Below are positions 14,123 to 21,692 of a stretch of DNA of 21,844 nucleotides, in pieces; position 1 is the first letter of the stretch; the number at the start of each line of letters is the position of its first letter. The notes beneath the pieces were generated by a model. That model saw only the letters and a program-made list of their open reading frames with translations, ran no database searches and was not told the origin of the DNA. The stretch is taken from positions 1 through 21,844 of the forward strand of contig CAYGLT010000041.1 in assembly GCA_964350875.1 (NCBI GenBank). The letters run 5' to 3'. The position numbers and the translations under genes were made by a program. The stretch comes from JAHBXC01 sp964350875. GTDB lineage: Bacteria; Planctomycetota; Phycisphaerae; Phycisphaerales; UBA1924.

Positions 14123-15319
14123 TTACTCGGGATCGGGTTCGGGGAGGTTGCGCAGGAACGCTGTAAGTTCGTCGATCGAAGGCGGCTTGCGGTTGCGCAC
14201 ATAGAACCCGCTGTTGGCGACGCCCAGCGCAAGGCGCTGCGCGATGGGCAGGTTGAGCGCGAGGCCCAGCGCGTAACCGGCGTTGAAGGTGTCGCCCGCG
14301 CCGGTGCTGATGGCGGGCTCGCTGGTGAAGGCGGCGTCGAAGGCGAACGAGTCGCCGCTCATCGCGGCGGCGGCGCAGCGGCGGGTGTGCAGGCAGATCC
14401 CGGTCAGGCCGGCGGCGTCGCGCAGCGCTGCGGCGCGGCGGGCCAGATCGTGCTCGTCGTCGGGGAGTTTGGTGTTCAGGGCGGCGGCGATGCGTGAAGA
14501 TTCGCTGAAATTGCAGCCCAGCGTGACCGGGCAGAGCGCGTTCAGTTCGCGGAGCGCGTCGATGGCGTGGCGGAGATCTGATTCGCCGCGCTTCGCGGGG
14601 TCGGCGAGGTCGACGAACATCGCGGGGCGGTCGGCTTTGTCGATGCTCGGGAGGACATCGCGGGCGACGGCGCGCCAGATGTCGGTCATGGAGGAGAGCA
14701 TCGTCCAGTTCATGGGCGCGAAGACGCTCGCGCCGGTGAAGAGACGCTTTGCGCCCTCGGGGCCTCCGACTGCGCCGAGCACGCGTTCCCAGGTGACAGC
14801 GTCCTGCGCGGCGGTCTTCCCGATGATGACCTTCCCGTCGGCGAACTCGCAGGCGTCGGAGAGGGCGGGCCCGGCGACGGGGTAGACCCTGGCGCAGCGC
14901 GCGACGAACTCGTCGAAGACGGGGTGGGTGAGCAGGGTGGCGTCGGCGCCGCGTGAGACGGGCGCGTCGGGGTCGGCGAGGAGCGCGCCGATGTAGACGA
15001 CCTGCGCGCCCCAGAGGGTGAAGGGGTTGGCGAAGAGCGGGCCGTTGCCGCCGATCTTCACCTGCTCGACGACGAACTCGATGTTGATGCTTCGTCCGAC
15101 CTGCGCGTCGATGCGCTGGGAGAACTGGCGCATGGAGGTCATGGGCGCGAACGACTCGCGCGAATCGCGGCGTTCAACCACGCGGATGATGGAGTCGACC
15201 GCGCCGTCGAAGCCGGCGACGACGCGCAGGGACGGGATGGCGCTCGCGTGTTTGACGAGCGAATCCGCGGCCTGGTGCGCGACGGCGCTGCGATCGGTTG
15301 CGCCCTTGGGGGGGCTCAC
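14123..15319 (-). CDS. PfkB-family carbohydrate kinase
   Basis: A 398-residue member of the ribokinase/PfkB superfamily, which transfers phosphate from ATP to a sugar or nucleoside hydroxyl. The substrate-side motif is KIGGNGPLFAN (88-98). The C-terminal signature STGAGDTFNAGYALGLA (about 338-354) carries the anion-hole GAGD with the catalytic Asp near 343. The N-terminal VVAGFDGAVDSIIRVV is the first beta-alpha unit. It is longer than the usual roughly 300 residues because of an N-terminal extension of about 30 residues and insertions near 120-180. The GTG start (15317-15319) overlaps the transketolase stop as GTGA, which decides the start and suggests translational coupling. The substrate is unknown; the neighbour points to pentose or related sugar metabolism. 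Residues further upstream in this frame are Arg/Pro-rich and antisense-like, so they are not part of the gene. Confidence 0.82.
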   Translation of the reverse strand: MSPPKGATDRSAVAHQAADSLVKHASAIPSLRVVAGFDGAVDSIIRVVERRDSRESFAPMTSMRQFSQRIDAQVGRSINIEFVVEQVKIGGNGPLFANPFTLWGAQVVYIGALLADPDAPVSRGADATLLTHPVFDEFVARCARVYPVAGPALSDACEFADGKVIIGKTAAQDAVTWERVLGAVGGPEGAKRLFTGASVFAPMNWTMLSSMTDIWRAVARDVLPSIDKADRPAMFVDLADPAKRGESDLRHAIDALRELNALCPVTLGCNFSESSRIAAALNTKLPDDEHDLARRAAALRDAAGLTGICLHTRRCAAAAMSGDSFAFDAAFTSEPAISTGAGDTFNAGYALGLALNLPIAQRLALGVANSGFYVRNRKPPSIDELTAFLRNLPEPDPE

Positions 15320-17289
15320 ACCGCGCCGACGCCGAGCAGTTCGAGCACGCCGTTGACGATGTGCTTGTGGGAGAGGCCGCACATGTCGAGTTCTTCCTCG
15401 GGGGTGCGTGCGCTCTTGGGGATGCGCTGGACGAACATCTGCTTGAGGGTGAAGGCGTCGCCCGACTCGGTCATGGCGTCGGCGACGGCGGAGCCGATGG
15501 CGCCGCCGTAGTTGTCCTCGAGGGTGACGACATAGCCGCCGTTCTCGTTGGCGAGGTCGAGGAGTGCGTCGGTGTCGAAGGGGAGGGAGTAGAGGTCGAC
15601 GAGGGTGGCGGAGACGCCGGCGCGGTCGAGGCCGTCGAGGGCCTTGTTGGCCTCGTGGACCATGTAGCCCGAGGCGACGAGGAGGACATCGCGGCCTTCG
15701 TTGAGGACCTCGAAGCCGCCGAGGTTGAACACGGTGTCCTCGTTGTAGAGGAACTCGGTGTCGGGACGGAGGGTGCGCATGTAGCACAGCCCGTCGTGGT
15801 CGGTCATGGCTTCGGTGAGGGCGTAGGCGGCGTAGGCGTCGGCGGGCTGGAGGATGTAGCAGCCGGGGTTGCCGCGGTGATCGCGGGTGGTGGAGAGCGA
15901 GCGGAACCAGGCGATGTCGGGGAGGGACATCTGGCTCGGGCCGTCAGAGGCGAGGGAGATGCCGGCGTGGCTGCCGACGACCTTGAGGTTGGCGCCGGAG
16001 TTCATAGCCATCTCGATCTGGTCGTAGGCGCGGGTGACGAACTTGGCGAAGGTCGAGACGAGGGGGATGTAGCCGCCCGCGGAGAGGCCTGCGCCGACGG
16101 AGACCATGTTCTGCTCGGCGATCTTGCACTCGATGAAGCGATCGCGGAGTGCGGCGTCCTTCTTGAAGTACTCGGCGAAGGTGGAGTTGGAGACATCGGC
16201 GTCGAGGACGACGACGCGGTTGTTGGCGTGTCCGAGGGCGCGGAGCGCGATGCCGTAGGCCTTGCGGGTGGCGAGTTTGCCGGTGTGGAGGACGGACTCC
16301 ATGTCGTACTTCTTCATCACCGCCGGGAGGGGGTCGAGGTCGTCGGCGCGGATCTCGCGAGCCGGGGCCTGGGGGGGCGGCTGGATGGTGAAGCGGTCGG
16401 AGTCGGCGAGGGCGGTGGTGAGTTCGCCGCGGCGCTCGTCGAGTTCGGCCTTGGCGCGCTCGAGTTGGTTGCCCTCGGCGGGCTTGCCGTGCCAGCCGCC
16501 GCCCTGCATGGTGGGTGCGCCCCAACCCTTGACGGTGCGGGCGACGATGGCCATGGGCCGCTCGGCGTCGGCGGGGAGGGCGATGAAGGCGTCGAGGGCG
16601 GCCTTGAGGTCGTCGGGGTTGTGGCCGTCGACGACCTTGACATCGAATCCGGTGGCCTGGAGTTTGGCGGTGAGGGTCTCGGCGGACTGCTGGCGGCTGA
16701 CCTTGTCGGCCTGGCCGTACTGGTTGCAGTTGAAGATCGGGAGGACGCGGGAGAGGCGCTGCTCGACGAGCATGTCGAGGGCCTCGGCGATCTGGCCTTC
16801 GCGGGACTCGCCGTCGCCGATGATGCAGTAGATCTTCTTGTCGGAGCCGTCGAGGCGGGCGGCGATGCCGAGCCCGATGGAGACGGAGAGGCCCATGCCC
16901 AGGGAGCCGGTGGCGGCGTCGAAGAAGGGGAAGCCCTCTTCGGGGTTGGGGTGGCCGTCGAGGACGGAATCGGCCTCACGGAGGGTGAGGAGGTCCTGGA
17001 CGGTGAGGGGGCGGCGGTGTTCGGGGTCGTTGCCGACCATGACGCCGAGTTTGGCGCAGGCGGCGTAGACGATGGGGACGGCGTGGCCTTCGGAGAGGAC
17101 GAGGCGGTCGGAGGTGGGGTAGTCGGGGTGCTCGGGGCTCCACCGCATGGTGTGGAACATGAGCATGGTGGTGATATGGCTCAGCGACATCGCCGTGGTC
17201 GGGTGGCCGCTGCCGGAGGCGGCGCACATGTCGAGCGACAATTTGCAGAGTTCGATGGCCTGGGCATGGACGGCTGCTTCGAACGACAT
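15316..17289 (-). CDS. tkt: Transketolase
   Basis: It moves two-carbon ketol units between sugar phosphates in the pentose phosphate pathway, using thiamine diphosphate and Mg. The protein is 657 residues, near the usual length. The N-terminal SGSGHPTTAMSL (25-36) and SEGHA (66-70) supply active-site histidines. The cofactor motif begins IIGDGESREGQIAEAL (156-171) and closes at FNCNQYGQ (187-194). The catalytic Glu is in KIAEQNMVSVGAG (E392). The GSHAGISLASDGPSQMSLPD segment (439-458) has GPSQM, as in animal-type transketolases, rather than the GPTHQP of the E. coli type. The ATG at 17289 is preceded by AAGGAG. It is first in a two-gene unit with the PfkB kinase. Confidence 0.95.
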   Translation of the reverse strand: MSFEAAVHAQAIELCKLSLDMCAASGSGHPTTAMSLSHITTMLMFHTMRWSPEHPDYPTSDRLVLSEGHAVPIVYAACAKLGVMVGNDPEHRRPLTVQDLLTLREADSVLDGHPNPEEGFPFFDAATGSLGMGLSVSIGLGIAARLDGSDKKIYCIIGDGESREGQIAEALDMLVEQRLSRVLPIFNCNQYGQADKVSRQQSAETLTAKLQATGFDVKVVDGHNPDDLKAALDAFIALPADAERPMAIVARTVKGWGAPTMQGGGWHGKPAEGNQLERAKAELDERRGELTTALADSDRFTIQPPPQAPAREIRADDLDPLPAVMKKYDMESVLHTGKLATRKAYGIALRALGHANNRVVVLDADVSNSTFAEYFKKDAALRDRFIECKIAEQNMVSVGAGLSAGGYIPLVSTFAKFVTRAYDQIEMAMNSGANLKVVGSHAGISLASDGPSQMSLPDIAWFRSLSTTRDHRGNPGCYILQPADAYAAYALTEAMTDHDGLCYMRTLRPDTEFLYNEDTVFNLGGFEVLNEGRDVLLVASGYMVHEANKALDGLDRAGVSATLVDLYSLPFDTDALLDLANENGGYVVTLEDNYGGAIGSAVADAMTESGDAFTLKQMFVQRIPKSARTPEEELDMCGLSHKHIVNGVLELLGVGAV

Positions 17290-17610
17290 GCGCGCTCCTT
17301 AGGAACAGTGAGAATCGCGGCCGGGAGGGGCCCGCGGGGGATTCGCCGCTGGGCTGGCCGGGGTCGGGCGGGACGGACAGTTTCCCGGCGACGGGGCCGG
17401 GTCTGGACAGTAGTCGGTGCTCGGGTGAGTATCCGCGATTCCGGGCGAAACCACAAGCAACTTCCGTACCGGAGCCCGAACCCTGTGGATTGGGTGTGGG
17501 ATGGCTGGCGGCGCAACCTGTCGGGGGCCGGGGGCCCCGGGAGACGGTACACTCCCCCGGTGTAGTGGTCGGAATGTTCCCCGGCCCGCGAACCCGAGAG
17601 AGGTGCGTCG
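17290..17610. promoter_or_regulatory. Divergent tkt/dnaN promoter region
   Basis: 321 bases without a gene. On the tkt side AAGGAG (minus strand) sits just before the start. On the dnaN side, TACACT at 17548-17553 could be a -10 element but has no good -35. A near-palindrome, CCGGGGGCCCCGG (17528-17540), is followed by GGGAG/CTCCC arms (17539-17556) flanking TACACT, which could be an operator or leader hairpin. TGTGGATTG at 17484-17492 matches seven of nine bases of a reversed DnaA box; it is single. Confidence 0.4.
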
Positions 17611-18768
17611 ATGAAGGTCGTCTGCGATCGCCCCGCGCTGCTCGACGCGGTGAACCTGGTCAACAGCGTTGTCGCTTCGCGCACGCCGCGTCCCCAACTC
17701 ACCTGCGTGAAGTTGTCGGCGGCGAAGGGCAAGGAAGCCACGCTCACGCTCAGCGCCACCGATGCCGAGGTGTCCCTGCGCATGTCGACGACGCATGTCG
17801 ATGTGAAGGAGCCGGGCGAGGCGCTGGTTCCTGCGGCGAAGTTGACGCAGATCATCTCCGCGCAGGAGGGCGACTCGACGATCACGCTCGACGCGGACGC
17901 CGAGGTCTGCCATGTGCGCGGCGCCGACGCGAAGTTCAAGGTCTTCGGGTACCCGCCCAGCGAGTTCCCGCCCGTTCCCGGGTTCAGCGACGCCGCCAGC
18001 GCGGCGCGCGACACCTTCGCGATCCACGCGGGGGACATGGCGACGATCATCGCCCGGACGACCTTCGCCACGGCGCGCGAGACGAGCCGCTACGCGATCA
18101 ACGGCGTGCTGCTGAAGCGTGACGGCAAGCGCATCGAGATGGTCGCGACCGACGGGCGGCGCCTGGCGCTCGCCAAGTCGTCGCTGACCAACCCGGCGCC
18201 TGCGGGCGATCACCCGACCAACTGCATCGTGCCCACCAAGGCGCTGAACCTCGTCCAGAAGTTGATCGACGACGGCGAAGAGGTGATCCGCGTGGCGGTG
18301 ACCGATTCGCAGATCTTCTTCGCGTTCGGGGAATCGCCCGACGGCGAGGCCCGCGCGGTGCTCTCGAGCAACCTTGTGGAGGGCGCGTTCCCTCCGTATC
18401 AGGATGTCATCCCGAAGGATCAGGACAAGAAGGCCTCGTTCGACCGCGACACGCTGATGTCGGGCGTTCGCCGCGCTGCCCTGCTGACCAACGAGGAATC
18501 GCGCGGCGTGCGTCTCGCGCTCGACGATCAGAAACTCCGTCTCTCGAGCCGCGCGCCGGAGATGGGCGAGTCGGAGATCGATGTCCCGACAGCGAGTTAC
18601 GACGGCGAGCCGATCGAGATCGGCTTCAACCCGGTGTTCATCACCGACGCGTTGAAGGTGATCAACGACGACAGCGTGATCATGGAACTGAAGGCGCCGA
18701 ACAAGCCCGGGCTGATCAAGTCGGGCGGCGACTTCGTGTATGTCGTGATGCCGGTGAACCTGCAATAA
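17611..18768 (+). CDS. dnaN: DNA polymerase III subunit beta (sliding clamp)
   Basis: The clamp forms a dimeric ring around DNA that tethers the replicative polymerase and other repair and replication proteins. The 385-residue length is in the normal range. It has the expected three-domain shape with an N-terminal MKVVCDRPALLDAVNLVNSV, the central domain marker YAINGVLLKRDGKRIEMVAT followed by DGRRLALAK, and the C-terminal YVVMPVNLQ that closes most clamps. GAFPPYQDVIP is another clamp signature. The ATG at 17611 follows GAGAGAGGTG. dnaA, recF and gyrB, its neighbours in many bacteria, are absent here. plsY follows after 19 bases, so the two may be co-transcribed. Confidence 0.95.
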   Translation: MKVVCDRPALLDAVNLVNSVVASRTPRPQLTCVKLSAAKGKEATLTLSATDAEVSLRMSTTHVDVKEPGEALVPAAKLTQIISAQEGDSTITLDADAEVCHVRGADAKFKVFGYPPSEFPPVPGFSDAASAARDTFAIHAGDMATIIARTTFATARETSRYAINGVLLKRDGKRIEMVATDGRRLALAKSSLTNPAPAGDHPTNCIVPTKALNLVQKLIDDGEEVIRVAVTDSQIFFAFGESPDGEARAVLSSNLVEGAFPPYQDVIPKDQDKKASFDRDTLMSGVRRAALLTNEESRGVRLALDDQKLRLSSRAPEMGESEIDVPTASYDGEPIEIGFNPVFITDALKVINDDSVIMELKAPNKPGLIKSGGDFVYVVMPVNLQ

Positions 18769-18787
18769 GCGATCGGCCTGACGCCGC

Positions 18788-19489
18788 ATGAGCGATTCGA
18801 TGCAGATCGTCGTTGCGCTCGCGCTCGCCTATCTGGTCGGCTCGATCCCGTTCGGGCTGCTGATCGGGTTCGCGAAGGGCATCGATATCCGTGCGCACGG
18901 GTCGGGAAACATCGGCGCGACGAACGCGATCCGCGTGCTGGGCAAGCCGCTGGGCATCGCGTGCTTCGTGCTCGATGTGCTGAAAGGTCTGCTCCCGACA
19001 CTGCTGCTCGGGCTGTGGCTCGGGGTTGCGGGGCATCGTTTCCCGACGACTGGGCAGGCGTTCACGCATCTCGGGCTGGCGGCGTGCGCGATGCTCGGGC
19101 ACATCTTCCCGGTGTGGCTGAAGTTCAAGGGCGGGAAGGGGGTGGCGACGGGCTTCGGCGCGATGCTGGGCGTGTGGCCTCAGATGACGATCCCCGCTGT
19201 CGGCGCGCTGGTGGTGTGGATCGTGTGCGCGCGGGTGACGAGGTATGTGAGTCTGTCGTCGATCCTCGCGGGCGTGTGTCTGCCGGTGTTCGTGGTGATC
19301 GCGGCGGCGTTCGCGTCGCGCGGCGAGGCGGTGTCGGCGGGCGACGCGATCGTGCGCTCGTGGCCGTATTGGACGGTGGGCGTGCTGCTCGCGTTGCTGG
19401 TGATCGTGCGACATCGCACGAACATCCGGCGTTTGCGCGAGGGGACGGAACCGAGGATCGGGGGGCGCAAGCCGGGCACTGCGCAATAA
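18788..19489 (+). CDS. plsY: Acyl-phosphate:glycerol-3-phosphate acyltransferase PlsY
   Basis: PlsY puts the first acyl chain on glycerol-3-phosphate from acyl phosphate, starting phospholipid synthesis at the inner membrane. The 233-residue protein is hydrophobic with about five membrane segments, beginning ALALAYLVGSIPFGLLIGFA. All three family motifs are present: GSGNIGATNAIRVLG, GHIFPVWLKFKGGKGVATG, and a C-terminal RHRTNIRRLREGTE. The C-terminal about 15 residues are basic and Gly-rich. The start at 18788 gives MSDSMQIVVALALAYLVGS; no clear Shine-Dalgarno is visible, so translation may depend on coupling with dnaN 19 bases upstream. No plsX is in the window to pair with it. Confidence 0.95.
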   Translation: MSDSMQIVVALALAYLVGSIPFGLLIGFAKGIDIRAHGSGNIGATNAIRVLGKPLGIACFVLDVLKGLLPTLLLGLWLGVAGHRFPTTGQAFTHLGLAACAMLGHIFPVWLKFKGGKGVATGFGAMLGVWPQMTIPAVGALVVWIVCARVTRYVSLSSILAGVCLPVFVVIAAAFASRGEAVSAGDAIVRSWPYWTVGVLLALLVIVRHRTNIRRLREGTEPRIGGRKPGTAQ

Positions 19490-19623
19490 CCTCCCGCCGG
19501 ACCCTGCGTGAAGTCGGGGGGGTGGGATGGTGCGAGTGAAGGTCCGTGAACGGGGCAAGCCCGGTGAATACGCCGGGTGATTCGTCCGATGGCAGTGTGT
19601 CCCAGTGTGGAGGGGAGACAGCC

Positions 19624-19902
19624 ATGACGCATCTCAAGTACATCGACGCATCGATCTCGCGCAACGAGACCCCGGCAACGGGGGCGGCGTCGCCGAGTCT
19701 TCGCTTTCCCGGCTCTGTCCGTGATGTGCTGAGCCGCCCGGATCCTCGCGTGATGAGCGCGGACGATCTGGTGAAGTCGATCGATCAGACGCTTGATCGG
19801 ATGCAGGACGCGCTCGGCGCGCTGAGCGAGGAACTCGCCGGCTCGTACAAGTTGGACGACTTCCGCGGCCTCGGCGGACGCGGGCCGAATTCCGCGGCCT
19901 GA
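19624..19902 (+). CDS. Small soluble protein of unknown function
   Basis: A 92-residue protein with ATG at 19624 preceded by a strong GGAGGGGAG. It opens MTHLKYIDASISRNETPATG. A helical stretch follows, SADDLVKSIDQTLDRMQDAL and GALSEELAGSYKLDD, which may form a short coiled coil, and it ends GLGGRGPNSAA. There is no signal peptide, membrane segment or known motif. The frame is open further upstream to 19546, but those residues look non-coding and the ribosome binding site favours 19624. The 134 bases between plsY and this gene contain a small CCGG-rich hairpin (about 19560-19577), perhaps part of its own promoter or leader. It ends 2 bases before the convergent UbiA-family gene. Confidence 0.62.
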   Translation: MTHLKYIDASISRNETPATGAASPSLRFPGSVRDVLSRPDPRVMSADDLVKSIDQTLDRMQDALGALSEELAGSYKLDDFRGLGGRGPNSAA

Positions 19903-19904
19903 TT

Positions 19905-20900
19905 TCAGGCGAACGCGGCGGGGCCGATCCACAGCACCCATGCGGTAAGCACGGCGAACGCTCCGGCGCCCAGTTGGAACGGGAGGTCGTGCGTGGCGAG
20001 TTCGGTCGGGTCGTCGTACTCGCCGTGCTCGAGGAGCACGATGCTGCGCAGCAGGCAGAATGTCGCGGGGAGCATGGTGATCCACAGGAGGGGGAACTCT
20101 CCCTGGTGGCTTGCTTCCTTGGCCTGCACATACGCCGCGTAGCCCATGAGCGTCGCGACGCCCGTCACGACGACCATCATGCGCAGGAGGTTGTCGGTGT
20201 AGACGCGCTGGACGGGCCTATGCGAATGCGCGGATCCCGCGGCGTCGGCGCCGGTGCTGAGCGCGGCGACGGCGAGCACGCGGCGCTCGCCCAGGCGCTT
20301 GCCGAAGGCGAGGAACATCGCGACGAAGAGCGTGACATTGAGCAGCCAGATGGAGGGCGCGATGCCGACGGCGGCGCACCCGCCCATCACGCGGAAGACG
20401 AAGCCCATCGCGAGGCTCATCACATCGGCGATGACGATGTGCTTGATGCGCATGCTGTACGCGAAGACATTCGAGGTGTAGAGCGCGAGGGTGAGGAAGA
20501 CCCAGGGTCGCACGGCGGCTTCGAGGAGGAAGATCCCGCTGAACGCGGCGACGAGGAGGACCGAGGCGAAGATCCACGCGGTTTTGACGGTGACGGCGCC
20601 GCACGCGATGGGGCGGAGGCGTTTGCGGGGGTGGAGACGGTCGGCCTCGCGGTCGGCGATGTCGTTGACGACATAGCACGCGCTGCTGGCGAGGGCGAAG
20701 AGGGCGGCGGCGATGAGGGCGGGGACCGCGATCTCGGCGAAGGTCGCCGAGCCCTCGGTCGCGAGGTCCTTCATGCCGTAGAACGGGCCGATGAGGACAA
20801 AGACGCTCTTGGCCCACTGCTTGGGGCGCGCGAGTTTGAGCAGCGACAGCGCGAGAGGGCGCTGACGGGCGGCGGCGACGGAGTCGGTCGGCTCGCTCAC
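19905..20900 (-). CDS. UbiA-family prenyltransferase, decaprenyl-phosphate phosphoribosyltransferase-like
   Basis: A 331-residue polytopic membrane protein of the UbiA superfamily. The first Asp-rich motif is NDIADREADRLHPRKRLRP (79-97). Its LHPRKRLRPIA continuation is what I recognise from decaprenyl-phosphate phosphoribosyltransferases (Rv3806c-like), which move 5-phosphoribose from PRPP to a polyprenyl phosphate. The second motif region IADVMSLAMGFVFRVMGG (157-174) also fits. Eight or nine hydrophobic segments are visible. The GTG start (20898-20900) overlaps the methyltransferase stop as GTGA. In actinobacteria the product feeds arabinan synthesis through DprE1/DprE2; no such genes are here, so the end use is open. 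A different UbiA-type substrate cannot be excluded. Confidence 0.8.
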   Translation of the reverse strand: MSEPTDSVAAARQRPLALSLLKLARPKQWAKSVFVLIGPFYGMKDLATEGSATFAEIAVPALIAAALFALASSACYVVNDIADREADRLHPRKRLRPIACGAVTVKTAWIFASVLLVAAFSGIFLLEAAVRPWVFLTLALYTSNVFAYSMRIKHIVIADVMSLAMGFVFRVMGGCAAVGIAPSIWLLNVTLFVAMFLAFGKRLGERRVLAVAALSTGADAAGSAHSHRPVQRVYTDNLLRMMVVVTGVATLMGYAAYVQAKEASHQGEFPLLWITMLPATFCLLRSIVLLEHGEYDDPTELATHDLPFQLGAGAFAVLTAWVLWIGPAAFA

Positions 20901-21607
20901 TCGTCGCGCTCCGGCTTCGCGTGCGCGTCGAGCGAGTGCGTGCCGCCGGAGTTCCGTGCGCCCACGCCTGCGCCTTCACGCTTGTTCAGCGCGGCGAAGT
21001 ACTGGAGACCGCGGCCGAACATCAGGTTCACGACGGGCGGGTAGAGGTTGATCGAGGTCCGCTCGTCGGCGATGGTGAGCCCGTGCTTGGCGTGGCTCGC
21101 GCGCCAGCCCTCGACGGTGTTGTAGCGGTAGAGGCACGGCACGCCGTAGGGCGCGTTGGCGGCCCAGTCGATCAGGGAGATGCGTTGCTGCGCGAGCGGC
21201 CCGTTGCGCGCGTGGTCCTTGATGATGAGCGTGCGTGCGGCGACGCGGGCGCACTGCGAGAGCAGCCGGTCGGGGTTGTGGTCGTGGTGGAGGACATCGG
21301 CGAGGATGACGACATCGAAGGCATCGTCGTCGAGGGGGATGGTCTCGCCGTCGTATTCGGTGACGGGGATCTTCTCGCCGCCTCGTTTGACGCGTTCGAG
21401 GCCCTCGACGCGGACGCCCCTGGGGCATCGCGGGTGGGCGGCGATGGCGGCGCCGAGTTCGCCGAAGCCGCAGCCGACATCGAGGACGGAGTCGTCTTCG
21501 CGCAACTGGGGGACGATGAGGTCGGTGAGCGCGCGGAGCCGCGCCCGATAGACGGGTTTGTGCATCGCGGTCATGAGCGGCGCCAGTGGGCCGCGTGCTG
21601 TCGCCAT
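20897..21607 (-). CDS. Class I SAM-dependent methyltransferase
   Basis: A 236-residue methyltransferase of the Methyltransf_11/25 type. Motif I is VLDVGCGFGELGAAIA (41-56). The acidic ribose-binding position is in GVRVEGLERV. The FDVVILADVLHHDHNPDRLL segment is the characteristic post-motif region, and RTLIIKDHARNG lies on the next strand. The substrate-binding half is not specific, so the acceptor is unknown. The ATG at 21607 has CGGAG about 8 bases upstream. It is first in a two-gene unit with the UbiA-family enzyme, overlapping by GTGA, which suggests methylation of a prenyl-linked or glycan intermediate. That substrate idea is inference from position only. The C-terminal about 20 residues are charged and look disordered. 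Confidence 0.82.
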   Translation of the reverse strand: MATARGPLAPLMTAMHKPVYRARLRALTDLIVPQLREDDSVLDVGCGFGELGAAIAAHPRCPRGVRVEGLERVKRGGEKIPVTEYDGETIPLDDDAFDVVILADVLHHDHNPDRLLSQCARVAARTLIIKDHARNGPLAQQRISLIDWAANAPYGVPCLYRYNTVEGWRASHAKHGLTIADERTSINLYPPVVNLMFGRGLQYFAALNKREGAGVGARNSGGTHSLDAHAKPERDE

Positions 21608-21692
21608 CGGGGCTGCTCCGAGTGATCGGGAGGGGGGCTGGCGCCCCCGCGGGTGGGCAGTATGCTACGGAATCGGCAGGACAGCGTTCGGC

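Noticed and set aside
17484..17492. Chromosomal replication origin next to dnaN
   Set aside because: Only one imperfect DnaA-box-like site, no AT-rich unwinding region and no dnaA nearby.
15298..17565. A very long open frame on the plus strand opposite transketolase
   Set aside because: Its product is a Gly/Val/Glu-rich string with no motif. It mirrors the codon bias of the transketolase gene on the other strand, a common effect at high G+C.
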